Shown here: piece after piece, positions 21,538 through 31,547 of the stretch
Position numbering within the stretch: the stretch's first letter is position 1
How the letters are laid out: the number at the start of each line of letters is the position of its first letter
Assembly: GCA_944393045.1 (NCBI GenBank)
Contig: CALXYT010000003.1
Span: forward strand, 1-64,000
Source of the DNA: an uncultured Succinivibrionaceae bacterium
GTDB taxonomy: Bacteria; Pseudomonadota; Gammaproteobacteria; Enterobacterales; Succinivibrionaceae
Length of the DNA stretch: 64,000 bases
Reading direction: 5' to 3'
Notes under the pieces: generated by a model
Databases searched by the model: none
What the model was told of the DNA's origin: nothing
The model's input: the letters and a program-made list of their open reading frames with translations, nothing else
Position numbers and translations under genes: made by a program

Positions 21538-23429
21538 TATTCTGATTTAATTCCCAATAATCCTAATCTTTTTAGATGTACTAATAAAATTGAAATAGCT
21601 GCAGGAGTAATACCAGAGATTCTTGACGCCTTACCAATTGTTTCAGGTTTAAAATCATTTAGCTTAAAAATTACTTCTTTAGATAGACCTGGAATATTAT
21701 TGTAATCAAAATCTAAAGGTAAATAAGTATTTTCATTTTTCAATCTTTTATTAATATCATCTTGTTGATGATCAATATAACCTTGATATTTTGTTTGAAT
21801 TTCCACTTGCTGAGCAGCTTGAGGATTAGTTGCTATTGGAGTTAATTCAGCTGTTTTCATTAGATTATCAAAGGTAACTTCAGGTCTTCTTAAAATTTCA
21901 ATTAATGTTTGTTCTTTGGTAATTGGTGATTTAAGAATTGAATTTAATTTATTAGCAACTTCATTACCAGGACCAATCCAATAATCTTTTAGTCTTTGTT
22001 TCTCCTGTTCGATCTGTTCTAATTTTTCGTTAAAACACTTCCATCTATAATCATCAACTAATCCTAATTCTCTACCAATAGGTGTAAGTCTAATATCAGC
22101 ATTATCTTCACGTAATAATAAACGATATTCAGCTCTACTTGTAAACATTCTATATGGTTCATTAGTACCTAGTGTACATAAATCATCCATTAAAACACCA
22201 ATATAGGCTTGATCACGTCTTGGGAACCAACTATCTTTATTTAAAACACGTAAACCTGCATTGATACCAGCTAATAAACCTTGAGCAGCAGCTTCTTCAT
22301 ATCCTGTGGTACCGTTAATTTGTCCAGCAAAAAATAAATTCTCAATAAATTTATTTTCCATGTTTGATTTTAAATCTCTTGGATCAAAGAAATCATATTC
22401 AATTGCATATGCAGGACGAACTAGAACTGCATTCTCAAAACCTACCATTGAGTGAACAATTTCAACTTGGACATCAAAAGGTAAGCTAGTTGATATACCA
22501 TTAGGGTAAATTTCATTGGTATATAAACTTTCAGGTTCAATAAATATTTGATGAGAAGTTTTTTCAGGGTATCTCATTACTTTATCTTCTATGGATGGAC
22601 AGTATCTAGGTCCAACACTATGGATTACTCCTGAATATAAAGGACTTCTATCTAAATTATTTCTAATTATTTCATGAGTTTTTTCATTAGTATGAGTTAT
22701 ATGACAGCATACTTGTTGGGGATGTTCTGATATATCACCTAAAAATGAAAATACTGGTAATTTTTCATCTGGTAATTGTTTTTGTAATTTATCAAAGTTA
22801 ATAGTTCTTTTATCAATTCGACAAGGAGTACCTGTTTTAAGTCTACCTATCCTTAAAGGTAATTGATGTAAACGTTCAGCAAGTTTAATTGAAGCGCTAT
22901 CCCCAGCTCTACCACCACTGTAATGTTCTAAACCTATATGAATTAAACCATTTAAAAAAGTACCATTACAAAGTACTACTGTTTTAGATTTGATTTTAAT
23001 ATTAGCTTGAGTTATTACACCAGTAACTTTGTTATTTTCAATTATTAAATCAATACAAGGTTGAGCAAATAAAGATAAGTTTTTGTAATTTTCTAAAATT
23101 TTTCTAATTTCAATTTTATATAAAACTCTATCAGTTTGTGCTCTAGTAGCTCTTACGGCTGGACCTTTAGAAGAATTTAAGGTTCTAAATTGAATGCCTG
23201 CTTTATCAATAGCATGAGCTGTAACACCACCTAAGGCATCAATTTCTCTTATTAAATGTCCTTTACCTATCCCACCAAATGCTGGATTACATGACATTTG
23301 TCCTAAAGTGTCTAAATTATGAGTGAGAAGTAATGTCTTTAACCCCATTCTTGCACTAGCGGTTGCAGCTTCAATACCTGCATGACCACCACCTACAACA
23401 ATAACGTCAAATTCTTCATGGTAAAACAT
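21537..23429 (-). CDS. mnmG: tRNA uridine-5-carboxymethylaminomethyl modification enzyme MnmG
   Basis: FAD protein that with MnmE installs cmnm5 at wobble U34 of several tRNAs. 630 residues; FAD fingerprint [12 protein letters not shown] at 11-22, [21 protein letters not shown] and [13 protein letters not shown] are intact, with the C-terminal tRNA/MnmE-binding domain. It heads the mnmG-rsmG-parA-parB transcript, and the AT-rich spacer upstream is a candidate origin. Confidence 0.98.
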   Translation of the reverse strand: MFYHEEFDVIVVGGGHAGIEAATASARMGLKTLLLTHNLDTLGQMSCNPAFGGIGKGHLIREIDALGGVTAHAIDKAGIQFRTLNSSKGPAVRATRAQTDRVLYKIEIRKILENYKNLSLFAQPCIDLIIENNKVTGVITQANIKIKSKTVVLCNGTFLNGLIHIGLEHYSGGRAGDSASIKLAERLHQLPLRIGRLKTGTPCRIDKRTINFDKLQKQLPDEKLPVFSFLGDISEHPQQVCCHITHTNEKTHEIIRNNLDRSPLYSGVIHSVGPRYCPSIEDKVMRYPEKTSHQIFIEPESLYTNEIYPNGISTSLPFDVQVEIVHSMVGFENAVLVRPAYAIEYDFFDPRDLKSNMENKFIENLFFAGQINGTTGYEEAAAQGLLAGINAGLRVLNKDSWFPRRDQAYIGVLMDDLCTLGTNEPYRMFTSRAEYRLLLREDNADIRLTPIGRELGLVDDYRWKCFNEKLEQIEQEKQRLKDYWIGPGNEVANKLNSILKSPITKEQTLIEILRRPEVTFDNLMKTAELTPIATNPQAAQQVEIQTKYQGYIDHQQDDINKRLKNENTYLPLDFDYNNIPGLSKEVIFKLNDFKPETIGKASRISGITPAAISILLVHLKRLGLLGIKSE

Positions 23430-24660
23430 GATAACCTCAGTAAAGTAAGATAAATAAAGTAAAGTTATATAAATTATGTCTTTTTAATGTCGTTCTTTAA
23501 AAAGATGACATTATAGTATTATAAAAAATATAATTTTAAATTTCTTTATTTTTTTAATAAAGAATTATTATAAGGTTATCTATTATTGTTAAGTAGCTTT
23601 TAAATTATTGTTTTTCTTTTTAGGTAAGCTTAATTGTAACTTCTTCTCTATTAATTATTTTTACTTAACTTCTCTGTAAATCTTCAAAAATTTTCATAGC
23701 TTGTTTTTTTACTTATACTTTATAAGTGACTTTAATTTTAATTCGCTATTTTTTATGAAATGCTTAACCACTTTTTTTTTCTCTTTTTTATTAATAATAA
23801 CTATTTTTTGATTTTTCTTTATTATATCAGCACATTTTTGTTAATAAGTCTATTTTACCCTTATATCATAATGGTTCGAGCTGTATTTATATATTAGGAT
23901 AACATTGAACTTTTATCGGTATTAAGCGTATATAAAAACCTTGTTTTAAACATACATGATTTTTATCTTCAGATATTCCAATACTGAGTAATAATTAGCT
24001 AATAAGAAATAGCCATTTTTAGTTACATGTTATTGTAATAAGGATAAGCTGTTAGTTTGTTATATAATTTTCTTAGTAACTTAAATCTTAATCTTTATAA
24101 GTTGTTAATAATATAAAACTGTTAATAAAGTTGTGTATAAATATAATTTTTATTATATAGCAAGATTTAATGCCAAATTTCCTTGTATTATAAGGATGTT
24201 TAATATTTTATCAACAATTAATCTCTGGTTATTTACAGTTTATACCCTAAATACTTATAAACAACTAATTTTTTTTTACTTTATTAAATTATATGTGGAT
24301 TGTTTAGTAAGTACTTTATAAATTGTTTGCTTTAAGATTTATTTGTATATAGGGTTTTCTCTTAAGTAATGAATGTTTGGTTAAAATAGGGGGGGAAATA
24401 CTGTGTTTTTAAGCTTCCTGTTTTTTATTATCTTTAATGTAAGTTATTTATTACTACATATCTCTAATTATGCTATAAAAGCTTACCAACGATTGTTTTT
24501 ATACTTGCATTATCTCAATATAGATTATAAGTAAAATATTGCTCTATATAAAAGAAATTAAGAGATTAGATTGGTATAAGTAGAGTAGGTGGAGTCTCTT
24601 TATAGAGAGGCTTTATGTTGTGAATTGATTGGAGATAATTGCGTTACTTAGTTGTTATAA
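23430..24660. other. Gene-free AT-rich spacer upstream of mnmG, candidate oriC
   Basis: No credible gene. It holds one consensus DnaA box (24132-24140) and four near matches within 170 bases: TTATCAACA 24208, TTATTTACA 24229, TTATAAACA 24256 and TGTGGATTG 24294. T-rich runs near 23520-23830 could unwind. By hand count, C slightly exceeds G on the plus strand to about 23.96 kb, then G clearly exceeds C from 24.0 to 24.66 kb, as at an origin. In Vibrio and E. coli oriC lies beside mnmG. The rpmH-dnaA spacer competes for this role. Confidence 0.4.
24132..24140 (-). promoter_or_regulatory. DnaA box (TGTGTATAA)
   Basis: Exact match to the DnaA consensus TTATNCACA on the minus strand, in the mnmG upstream spacer. 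Confidence 0.5.
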
Positions 24661-24734
24661 TATAAAAATAAAAAAAGTGGGTTTCCCCACTTTAACACCA
24701 AAGTATTTAATAACAAAAGTGCCTAAGCACTTTT
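24661..24734 (-). terminator. Two tandem terminator hairpins after efp
   Basis: AAAAGTGC/GCACTTTT (24715-24734) and AAAGTGGG/CCCACTTT (24674-24693) follow the efp stop. The distal stem runs into seven T on the minus strand; the proximal one is symmetric. They insulate efp from the candidate origin spacer. Confidence 0.8.
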
Positions 24735-24753
24735 ATTATTAGCGACTAAAAGC

Positions 24754-25317
24754 TTATACGCGCTTCTTGAATTCGTTAGTACGGGTGTCAATTTCAATTT
24801 TATCACCGGTCTTAACGAAATCAGCTACTGTAATCTTATAACCAGTACCTTTTAAAGTAGCAGGTTTTGTTACTTTACCAGAAGTATCACCACGAACAGA
24901 AGGTTCAGTGTATTCTACTTCTCTAACGATAGTTATTGGAAGCTGAACATTGATTGCCTTACCTTCATAGAAAGTAACAGAGCAAATATCATTCATACCA
25001 TCAACGATGTAGTTTACAACATCACCGAGGTATTCCTTTTCAATTTCATATTGGTTGTATTCCTCATCCATGAATACGTACATTGGATCTGCAAAGTATG
25101 AGAATGTGCAATCCTTATGTTCAAGAATTACATCTTCTAATTTTTCATCAGCTTTAAATACAGTCTCAGTACCACCTTCGCTTAAAAGGTTCTTTAACTT
25201 CATTTTTACTACAGCTGCATTTCTACCTGATTTATTAAATTCGGTTTTAAGGACAACCATAGGATCCTTACCAACCATTATTACATTACCAGCACGTATT
25301 TCTTGAGCGATTTTCAT
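24754..25317 (-). CDS. efp: Elongation factor P, arginine-rhamnosylated type
   Basis: Rescues ribosomes stalled at polyproline. 187 residues with three beta-barrel domains. The modification loop reads KSGRNAA with arginine at residue 32 instead of the lysine found in E. coli-type EF-P; Arg32 is the residue rhamnosylated by EarP, and earP is the next gene upstream (15-base gap). The C-terminal part ([20 protein letters not shown]) is typical. Confidence 0.97.
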   Translation of the reverse strand: MKIAQEIRAGNVIMVGKDPMVVLKTEFNKSGRNAAVVKMKLKNLLSEGGTETVFKADEKLEDVILEHKDCTFSYFADPMYVFMDEEYNQYEIEKEYLGDVVNYIVDGMNDICSVTFYEGKAINVQLPITIVREVEYTEPSVRGDTSGKVTKPATLKGTGYKITVADFVKTGDKIEIDTRTNEFKKRV

Positions 25318-25332
25318 GAGAATATCCTAAGA

Positions 25333-26457
25333 TTATTTTTCTTTTATAAAATTTAAAAGATTATTAGCTAAACTATTGTTAGCAATTAAACTATCTCTAA
25401 ACTTGCTTGATAGCTCATACAATTTCGCGTATTCTATCATATAATTTTCAAATTGCAAATTAATTATTTGTTTTTTTTCGGTACATTCATTAAATTCAAG
25501 AAAAGCGTCGAATATTATTTCTTTCAAATCTTCATCATCAGTGTTTTGAGTGTAAATACTTAAAAATGCTTTAAGTTTATCTACATGAGCATTTTCATCT
25601 TGTTTATAGATTTGCCAGATAAAAGGTTTTCCAGTCATTATCGCTTGAGTTATAGTATCTTCACCTCTAACGATATTGAAGTCTACACCTTTTAAAATGT
25701 AGTTAAATTCTTCTTGATCTAGCATATTAAATTTGATCCATATGCTTTTATGAAAATTACTTATTTTATAAAGAAGTCCATTTTCTTCTAAAAATGTTGT
25801 GCTTATAGAATCAGGCAAGAGAAATATGACTTTTTTATGTTGATTTCTTATACTCTGAAGTAATGGTACCAGTTTTTCATTTTCATAGCAGAATACCAAA
25901 CTAATGAAAGCTGTTTTAAAATCATCATTGATTTTAAATTTTTCTAAAATAAATTCTCTTGCTTCTTGGGCAGTGATATTAATGAAATTTTCCTCGTAGT
26001 TCAATCCACCTGTTTTATCAGTAAATCCTGGTAAAAAGAAGTATTTTCGTAAATTATTTTTTTGTAGAGATCTTTGTTTATGAAAATCAGCTGTCCAACT
26101 TTCTGCACTAAGATACTCTAAGTTTATCCAAATATTCTTTGGGGTTAATTTATTGATATATTCTTCGTGTATGTTACATCCAAATGCTTCAATAACAACA
26201 TCAGAAGGGGTATATGTAGGATCGTTATCGATCCATTTATGAACTATTAAATTTTTATATAATACCTGATTTTTTAATGTAGGGTCTATTTCTTTACATA
26301 TTTTATGAAAAGTCTCTAAGTCATTTACATAGAGATTAACTATGGTTTCATGTTTATTAGTTAGTTCTCTTGCAAGTCTAAAACATACACCAATATCGCC
26401 GTAGTTATCAACTACATTACAAAATAGGTCAATGTTTATATAATTTTTTATGTCCAT
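25333..26457 (-). CDS. earP: EF-P arginine rhamnosyltransferase EarP
   Basis: GT-B enzyme using dTDP-rhamnose to modify Arg32 of EF-P. 374 residues. The N-terminal motif DLFCNVVDNYGDIGVCFRLA places D17 and D21 where the catalytic aspartates of EarP lie, and NIVRGEDTITQA followed by KPFIWQIYKQDENAHVDKL supplies the sugar-nucleotide-binding region with its essential glutamate. Same transcript as efp. Only 22 bases separate it from divergent pqiA. Confidence 0.95.
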   Translation of the reverse strand: MDIKNYINIDLFCNVVDNYGDIGVCFRLARELTNKHETIVNLYVNDLETFHKICKEIDPTLKNQVLYKNLIVHKWIDNDPTYTPSDVVIEAFGCNIHEEYINKLTPKNIWINLEYLSAESWTADFHKQRSLQKNNLRKYFFLPGFTDKTGGLNYEENFINITAQEAREFILEKFKINDDFKTAFISLVFCYENEKLVPLLQSIRNQHKKVIFLLPDSISTTFLEENGLLYKISNFHKSIWIKFNMLDQEEFNYILKGVDFNIVRGEDTITQAIMTGKPFIWQIYKQDENAHVDKLKAFLSIYTQNTDDEDLKEIIFDAFLEFNECTEKKQIINLQFENYMIEYAKLYELSSKFRDSLIANNSLANNLLNFIKEK

Positions 26458-26479
26458 ATTTAAATTAAAGAGTTAAAAT

Positions 26480-27760
26480 GTGTTTATGTTAATGTGGAGA
26501 AAGACTTTGTGTAGTATTAATAAAAAATACTTTGTTTGCAATCAATGTGATTTAATTCTTCAGTTACCAGATGATGTAGCACAAGAAAATCATCCATATT
26601 CTTGCATTTGTCCACGTTGTAGAAACACTGTTTATTTTTATCATACAAAACAGGTTTTATTATCTATTGTTTTTGCACTAGTTTCTTTTATTTTTATGAT
26701 GTCTTCTGATTTTTTACCTTTCTTAGGTATAAGTACATCAGGGGTATCGCAAAATATGCAATTGCTTGATTATACACAAGTTCTTTATCAAGATAGTTAT
26801 GGTCTTATTAGTATTTGCGTATTTATCTTTATGCAATTTTTGCCAACAATAGTACTATTGACTATTATTGTCGCAGATTTTGGAATTTTACTAAAGAAAA
26901 ATTTTAAATTTATTACTTTTCTCCTACGTTTTTTTGCTTTTTGTAGTAATTGGAGCATGGTAGACGTTTTTATGGTAGGGGTTTTGGTAAGTTTAATTAA
27001 GATTACCTCCATGGTTGATGTTTATTATGGTTCAGGTTTTTGGTGTTTTGTTATTTTTGCATTTTTTTATGTAGTAGCAGTTTCATATTTTAATTTAGAA
27101 GATACTTGGGAATTTTATAAACCTATTAAAGATATAAAAATTCAAAAGATTATTCCTGGAAAAACTGCTTTATCACAAAATATTACTCATTGTGAGTATT
27201 GTGGTTTCATATTAAGCATGGATCATCAAAGATGCCCAAGGTGTTTTTCAAAAATAAAAAATAATTTGCACATTTCTCGCACCTTGTGTGTATCTTTTGT
27301 TTTAGCTGCTTTGGCTATGTATATACCTGCAAATATTTACCCAATGATGATTACTTCATATTTAGGATCTGATTTGCCTTCAACTATAATTGATGGTGTA
27401 GTTGTATTATGGCAGATGGAATCTTATTTTGTGGCGATTGTAATTATTGTTGCTAGTGTTTGCATTCCTATTATAAAAATTTGTTTATTACTTTATCTTT
27501 GTTTAGCGGTTAATTATATTAAAAAGGTATTAAGTAAGCGTAAGTTAGCATTTATTTATAGAATTGTTGAATTTATAGGTAAGTGGTCAATGGTTGATGT
27601 TTTTGTTGTTGCTATTATGTCAACGATAGTGAAGATGGATAACTTAATGGCTATATATCCAGGAGATGCTATTTTTCCATTTGCGATTGTTGTTATCTTA
27701 ACAATGATTGCAGCTAGATTGTTTGATCCTCGTTTGTTGTGGATAAATTTAAGGAAATAG
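26480..27760 (+). CDS. pqiA: PqiA: paraquat-inducible inner-membrane protein
   Basis: Inner-membrane partner of the MCE protein PqiB in lipid transport between the membranes. 426 residues: two repeats, each with a four-cysteine zinc-ribbon (CNQCDLILQ...CPRC near 18-46; CEYCGFILS...CPRC near 234-255) followed by about four helices, including NWSMVDVFMVGVLVS and its echo KWSMVDVFVVAIMST. GTG at 26480 fits an AAAGAG site; ATGs at 26486 and 26492 are alternatives. Confidence 0.93.
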   Translation: MFMLMWRKTLCSINKKYFVCNQCDLILQLPDDVAQENHPYSCICPRCRNTVYFYHTKQVLLSIVFALVSFIFMMSSDFLPFLGISTSGVSQNMQLLDYTQVLYQDSYGLISICVFIFMQFLPTIVLLTIIVADFGILLKKNFKFITFLLRFFAFCSNWSMVDVFMVGVLVSLIKITSMVDVYYGSGFWCFVIFAFFYVVAVSYFNLEDTWEFYKPIKDIKIQKIIPGKTALSQNITHCEYCGFILSMDHQRCPRCFSKIKNNLHISRTLCVSFVLAALAMYIPANIYPMMITSYLGSDLPSTIIDGVVVLWQMESYFVAIVIIVASVCIPIIKICLLLYLCLAVNYIKKVLSKRKLAFIYRIVEFIGKWSMVDVFVVAIMSTIVKMDNLMAIYPGDAIFPFAIVVILTMIAARLFDPRLLWINLRK

Positions 27761-27762
27761 TT

Positions 27763-29397
27763 ATGGGGTTTAATTTGATTATTAGAAGAGAAAGAATGTT
27801 AAGGTTAATATGGTTATTACCACTCGTTGCATTAGCAGTGTCTATTTCTTTAATTTATCAAACACATTTTAATAAAGGTCCTGAGGTTTTATTATTGATG
27901 GATAATGCTGATGGTTTAGCCGAGGGAAAAACTTCGATAAAAGCATTAAGTGTTGATGTTGGTAAAGTTGCAAAGATTACTTTAAGCGATGATTTAAAAC
28001 ATGTTGAGGTGTTAATTCAATTAAACCCGAATACTGAGCATTTATTAAAATCAGATACTATATTCTATATTCAAAAGCCTCGTATTGATAGACAAGGTGT
28101 TACTGGTCTAAATACAATTTTATCAGGTTATTATATTGAAATGGTTCCTGGTGTTAATGGTCAGGCTCGTGATAAATATAATTTATCTCCAGAACCACCA
28201 ATAAAAACTTCTAAAGATGATTTAATTATAACTTTGTACTCTGAGAGTAATAGAGTTTTATTTAAAGGTGATGATATTAGGTTTAAAGGAATTATCGCTG
28301 GGGTAGTTATTGATAAAAGTTATGATGATAAAACCCAAAAAGTAAAATATATCGCAGCGATATATAAAGATTTTGCTCATTTAGTTAATAAGAAAACATC
28401 TTTCTGGGTTAATAGTGGCATCACTGTTGATATGAATGTATCAGGCATAAAATTTTATACAGAATCCATTGAAAACATAGTAAAGGGTGGGGTGAGCTTT
28501 GATAACATAGACACCTTTAATCATAATATTCCTAAGGCGAAACAAGGTGATTCTTTTGTCTTATTTACCAATAGGGCTATGGTAGTTCCTCAATTTAAGA
28601 AAGTATTAAAATATATTATCTTATTAGATGATTTTTCTAATAAAGTAGCAGAGAAAACCCCTGTTTTGTATAAGGGGATTCAGATAGGTCAAGTTCAAAA
28701 GTCACCATATTTACCTCGTAAATTTAAATTATTCAAAGATGAGCTAAAGTACTATCCAATTTTAATTGATATAGAAATGGATAGATTTGAAATTTTTTCG
28801 GAACAAGATATCAATGAAGTTAAAGAGGATTTTGAGGCATTTCTAGAAAAGAAAAATATTACTGCTTCATTAGAATTACGTAATTTTTTAACAGGAATCT
28901 ATAATATAAATTTAATTGAAGATTCATCATCAGATGATAAAGAAAAATATAGTGAGTCTTTGGCTTTTGATGGTTATAAAGTAATTCATGCAAGACAAGA
29001 TAGTATTAATTCTGTAAAAAATGATATTCAGTCATTTATTCACAATCTTAATAAATTAAAAATTAATGAGTTAGTAGATAATCTTAATAGTTTATTAATA
29101 AATACTAATAATACAGGTTTGGAGGTGCAGAAATTAAGTGCTAATATCAATGAGCTTCTTCATAGATTACAAGAACAGGATATCTCTGGTGAAATTGTTG
29201 AGACCTTAAATAAATTGCAACATACATTAGATTCATATGATCAAGATTCCAAGATTTATGGTGAGTTTGAAGAAACTCTTAAAATATTAAATGTAACGTT
29301 GAAGTCATTAAAACCAATTACCCAAAACCTAGAAGAAAAGAGTAATTCGTTAATATTTTCTGATAACAAAGAAGATCCAACACCTAGAAAAAAATAA
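27763..29397 (+). CDS. pqiB: PqiB: MCE-domain intermembrane lipid transport protein
   Basis: About 544 residues: one N-terminal membrane helix (LIWLLPLVALAVSISLIY) followed by three MCE domains (starts near NKGPEVLLLMDNADGLAEG, DDLIITLYSESNRVL and GDSFVLFTNRAM) and a long C-terminal coiled coil. E. coli PqiB stacks as hexameric rings with a helical needle that spans the periplasm. AAGGA eight bases before the ATG at 27763 decides that start over an upstream ATG inside pqiA. Confidence 0.93.
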   Translation: MGFNLIIRRERMLRLIWLLPLVALAVSISLIYQTHFNKGPEVLLLMDNADGLAEGKTSIKALSVDVGKVAKITLSDDLKHVEVLIQLNPNTEHLLKSDTIFYIQKPRIDRQGVTGLNTILSGYYIEMVPGVNGQARDKYNLSPEPPIKTSKDDLIITLYSESNRVLFKGDDIRFKGIIAGVVIDKSYDDKTQKVKYIAAIYKDFAHLVNKKTSFWVNSGITVDMNVSGIKFYTESIENIVKGGVSFDNIDTFNHNIPKAKQGDSFVLFTNRAMVVPQFKKVLKYIILLDDFSNKVAEKTPVLYKGIQIGQVQKSPYLPRKFKLFKDELKYYPILIDIEMDRFEIFSEQDINEVKEDFEAFLEKKNITASLELRNFLTGIYNINLIEDSSSDDKEKYSESLAFDGYKVIHARQDSINSVKNDIQSFIHNLNKLKINELVDNLNSLLINTNNTGLEVQKLSANINELLHRLQEQDISGEIVETLNKLQHTLDSYDQDSKIYGEFEETLKILNVTLKSLKPITQNLEEKSNSLIFSDNKEDPTPRKK

Positions 29398-29415
29398 TAT
29401 TATTAAGGATATTTT

Positions 29416-29997
29416 ATGAATTTTAGTTTTCTTAAATATATTTCAATTTTACTTGCTACTGTGGCTATTTGTTCATGTAGTACTTCTTCTAGGGTAAGGT
29501 ATTTTACTATAGATAATAGCTTAGGTAATAAATGCATAGAAAATAGGGCGCAAGCTGTACCTTTAAAGATATTAAAAATTGAGATTCCTGAATATCTTGA
29601 TTCTCAATCTATGATATTTAGAGTGTCAAAAAATGAAATTGTTAAAACTAAAAACAATAAATGGGTTGATGTTCTTTCTGAGGTTTTACAGGAATCTTTA
29701 AGTAGTTACTTTAAAGATAATCTTAAAAGCAACATATCAGGCGTTGAGTGTAATAAAGATTGCTATGAATTAGCTATTAAAGTAAATGATTTCTTAGGTA
29801 CATATGAAGGTTATGCAGATATTTCACTAAGCTGGAGCTTATTTAATAACTCTAAGGTGGAATGTTCTGGCGATATTAGTAAAAGAGAGCAATTTAAAGA
29901 AGATGGGTACGATGCAATGGTTTTAGCCTTAGATAAAGCTTGGTTTGATGCCTTAGAAGATCTGCATAATAAAGTAAATAGTTGCCTCAATAAGTAG
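29416..29997 (+). CDS. pqiC: PqiC: outer-membrane lipoprotein of the Pqi system
   Basis: 193 residues with a lipoprotein signal ending ATVAICSC, then RVRYFTID, the ABC-transport-auxiliary (YmbA/PqiC) opening, and a beta-rich body. In E. coli it anchors the PqiB tunnel at the outer membrane. 18 bases after pqiB; completes pqiABC. Confidence 0.9.
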   Translation: MNFSFLKYISILLATVAICSCSTSSRVRYFTIDNSLGNKCIENRAQAVPLKILKIEIPEYLDSQSMIFRVSKNEIVKTKNNKWVDVLSEVLQESLSSYFKDNLKSNISGVECNKDCYELAIKVNDFLGTYEGYADISLSWSLFNNSKVECSGDISKREQFKEDGYDAMVLALDKAWFDALEDLHNKVNSCLNK

Positions 29998-30003
29998 GTA
30001 AAG

Positions 30004-30062
30004 AAATAGAGCATTTATTATAATTAAATTTGTGTTTATTATAAATATGCTCTATTTTATTA
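30004..30062. terminator. Bidirectional terminator between pqiC and mnmE
   Basis: AAATAGAGCA (30004-30013) pairs with TGCTCTATTT (30048-30057) around a long AT-rich arm. A/T-rich flanks on both sides suit convergent pqiC and mnmE. Confidence 0.65.
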
Positions 30063-30076
30063 CATGGTTTATATAA

Positions 30077-31453
30077 TTATTTACCAATACAGAAGGTATT
30101 AAATATTTCGTTTAATAAATCATCTGCGGTGAATTTCCCTAAAATTTCGTTAAGATTTTGCTGAGCCTCACGCATTTCTTCAGCTGCTAGAACAAGGTCT
30201 TGGCTTGTTTTGAATAAATCAAACCCATTGTTTAGGTGATCTAAAGCTTTTTCTAGTGATACAACGTGTCTTCTGCGAGCAGAAAAAACTCCATTGGATG
30301 TGTTTTTATATCCTGCACATTCTTTTAAATGATTACGTAAAGTATCAAGCCCTGTTAAGTCTTTAGCGCTTATTTCTATAATAGGGTAAGCTGTTAATTC
30401 TTTTGGTAAAGTATAATTTGGAGATAGATCTATCTTATTGGCAATAATTGAGAAAGGTATTTTGTTTTCTGTTTTACTAGCAATTAATTTAAATAATTCA
30501 AGCTGTTTATCGTAACTATCATCAGTATTGATTTTTGAAACATCAATAACAAACAATATTCTATTAGCTTGGATAATTTCATTCCAAGCGCGTTCTATAC
30601 CGATTTTTTCTACAATATTTGAGGTATGTTCTCTTAGCCCTGCTGTATCAATAATATGTAATGGCATACCGTCAATATTGATGTTTTCTCTAAGAATATC
30701 ACGTGTTGTACCTTCAATATCAGTCACAATAGCGCATTCTTTTTCACATAAAGCGTTTAATAAGCTTGATTTACCAGCATTTGGTCTACCAGAAATAACA
30801 ATTTTTAAACCTTCTTTTAGGATTACCCCTTGCTTTGCTGTTTCAAGGATTTTTTCTAATTTTTCTATAAGATCAATAAATCCTTCATGGACCTTACCAT
30901 CTTCTATAAAATCAATACTTTCATCAGGAAAATCTATTGTGGCTTCTACGTAGGTTCGAAGTTTGATAAGCTGTTCATTTAATTGGTTAATTAGTCCTGA
31001 AAAATTACCTTGTAGAGAGTTTACAGCGCTTAAAGCGGCTTGTTCGGTACTTGCATTGATTAAATCAGCAATAGCTTCTGCTTGTGTAAGGTCAATTTTA
31101 CCATTTAAAAATGCTCTTTCGCTAAACTCTCCAGGTCTTGCCATTCTTACAAAATCTAGCGAGAGTATTTCTTTTAAGAGAATATCTAAAATAACGGCAC
31201 CACCATGACATTGTAATTCTAAAACGTCTTCACCTGTGAAGCTATTAGGTCCATTAAAAAATAAGGCAATACCTTCATCAATAATTTGAGAATTTAATTT
31301 TCTAAATTTGGTATACAACGCATATCTATCTTTAGGTACGGTTCCTAGAATAATACTTGCTACTTTTTGGGATTCTTTTCCACTAACACGTATTATTCCT
31401 ATACCACCAACGCCTGTAGCAGTAGCAATTGCAGCTATTGTTTCGTCACTCAT
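30077..31453 (-). CDS. mnmE: tRNA modification GTPase MnmE
   Basis: Partner of MnmG in U34 modification; potassium-dependent, dimerisation-activated GTPase. 458 residues: N-terminal folate-binding domain (IAAIATATGVGGIGIIRVSG), helical domain, and inserted G domain with GRPNAGKSS at 222-230, DIEGTTRD, DTAGLRE and NKID. The C-terminal CIGK with its catalytic cysteine is intact. mnmE and mnmG flank the efp/pqi block. Confidence 0.97.
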   Translation of the reverse strand: MSDETIAAIATATGVGGIGIIRVSGKESQKVASIILGTVPKDRYALYTKFRKLNSQIIDEGIALFFNGPNSFTGEDVLELQCHGGAVILDILLKEILSLDFVRMARPGEFSERAFLNGKIDLTQAEAIADLINASTEQAALSAVNSLQGNFSGLINQLNEQLIKLRTYVEATIDFPDESIDFIEDGKVHEGFIDLIEKLEKILETAKQGVILKEGLKIVISGRPNAGKSSLLNALCEKECAIVTDIEGTTRDILRENINIDGMPLHIIDTAGLREHTSNIVEKIGIERAWNEIIQANRILFVIDVSKINTDDSYDKQLELFKLIASKTENKIPFSIIANKIDLSPNYTLPKELTAYPIIEISAKDLTGLDTLRNHLKECAGYKNTSNGVFSARRRHVVSLEKALDHLNNGFDLFKTSQDLVLAAEEMREAQQNLNEILGKFTADDLLNEIFNTFCIGK

Positions 31454-31547
31454 TGAAGACCTCTTTAGTGGGCTTAAAATTAAAAAACGGCATCTTTTCT
31501 ATATGATATAGTAATCTGCCGCTTTATAGGTATATTAAATTTAAATT

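Noticed and set aside
24133..24321. 62-codon frame in the mnmG upstream spacer
   Set aside because: Composition is that of AT-rich non-coding DNA, and it spans DnaA-box-like sequences.
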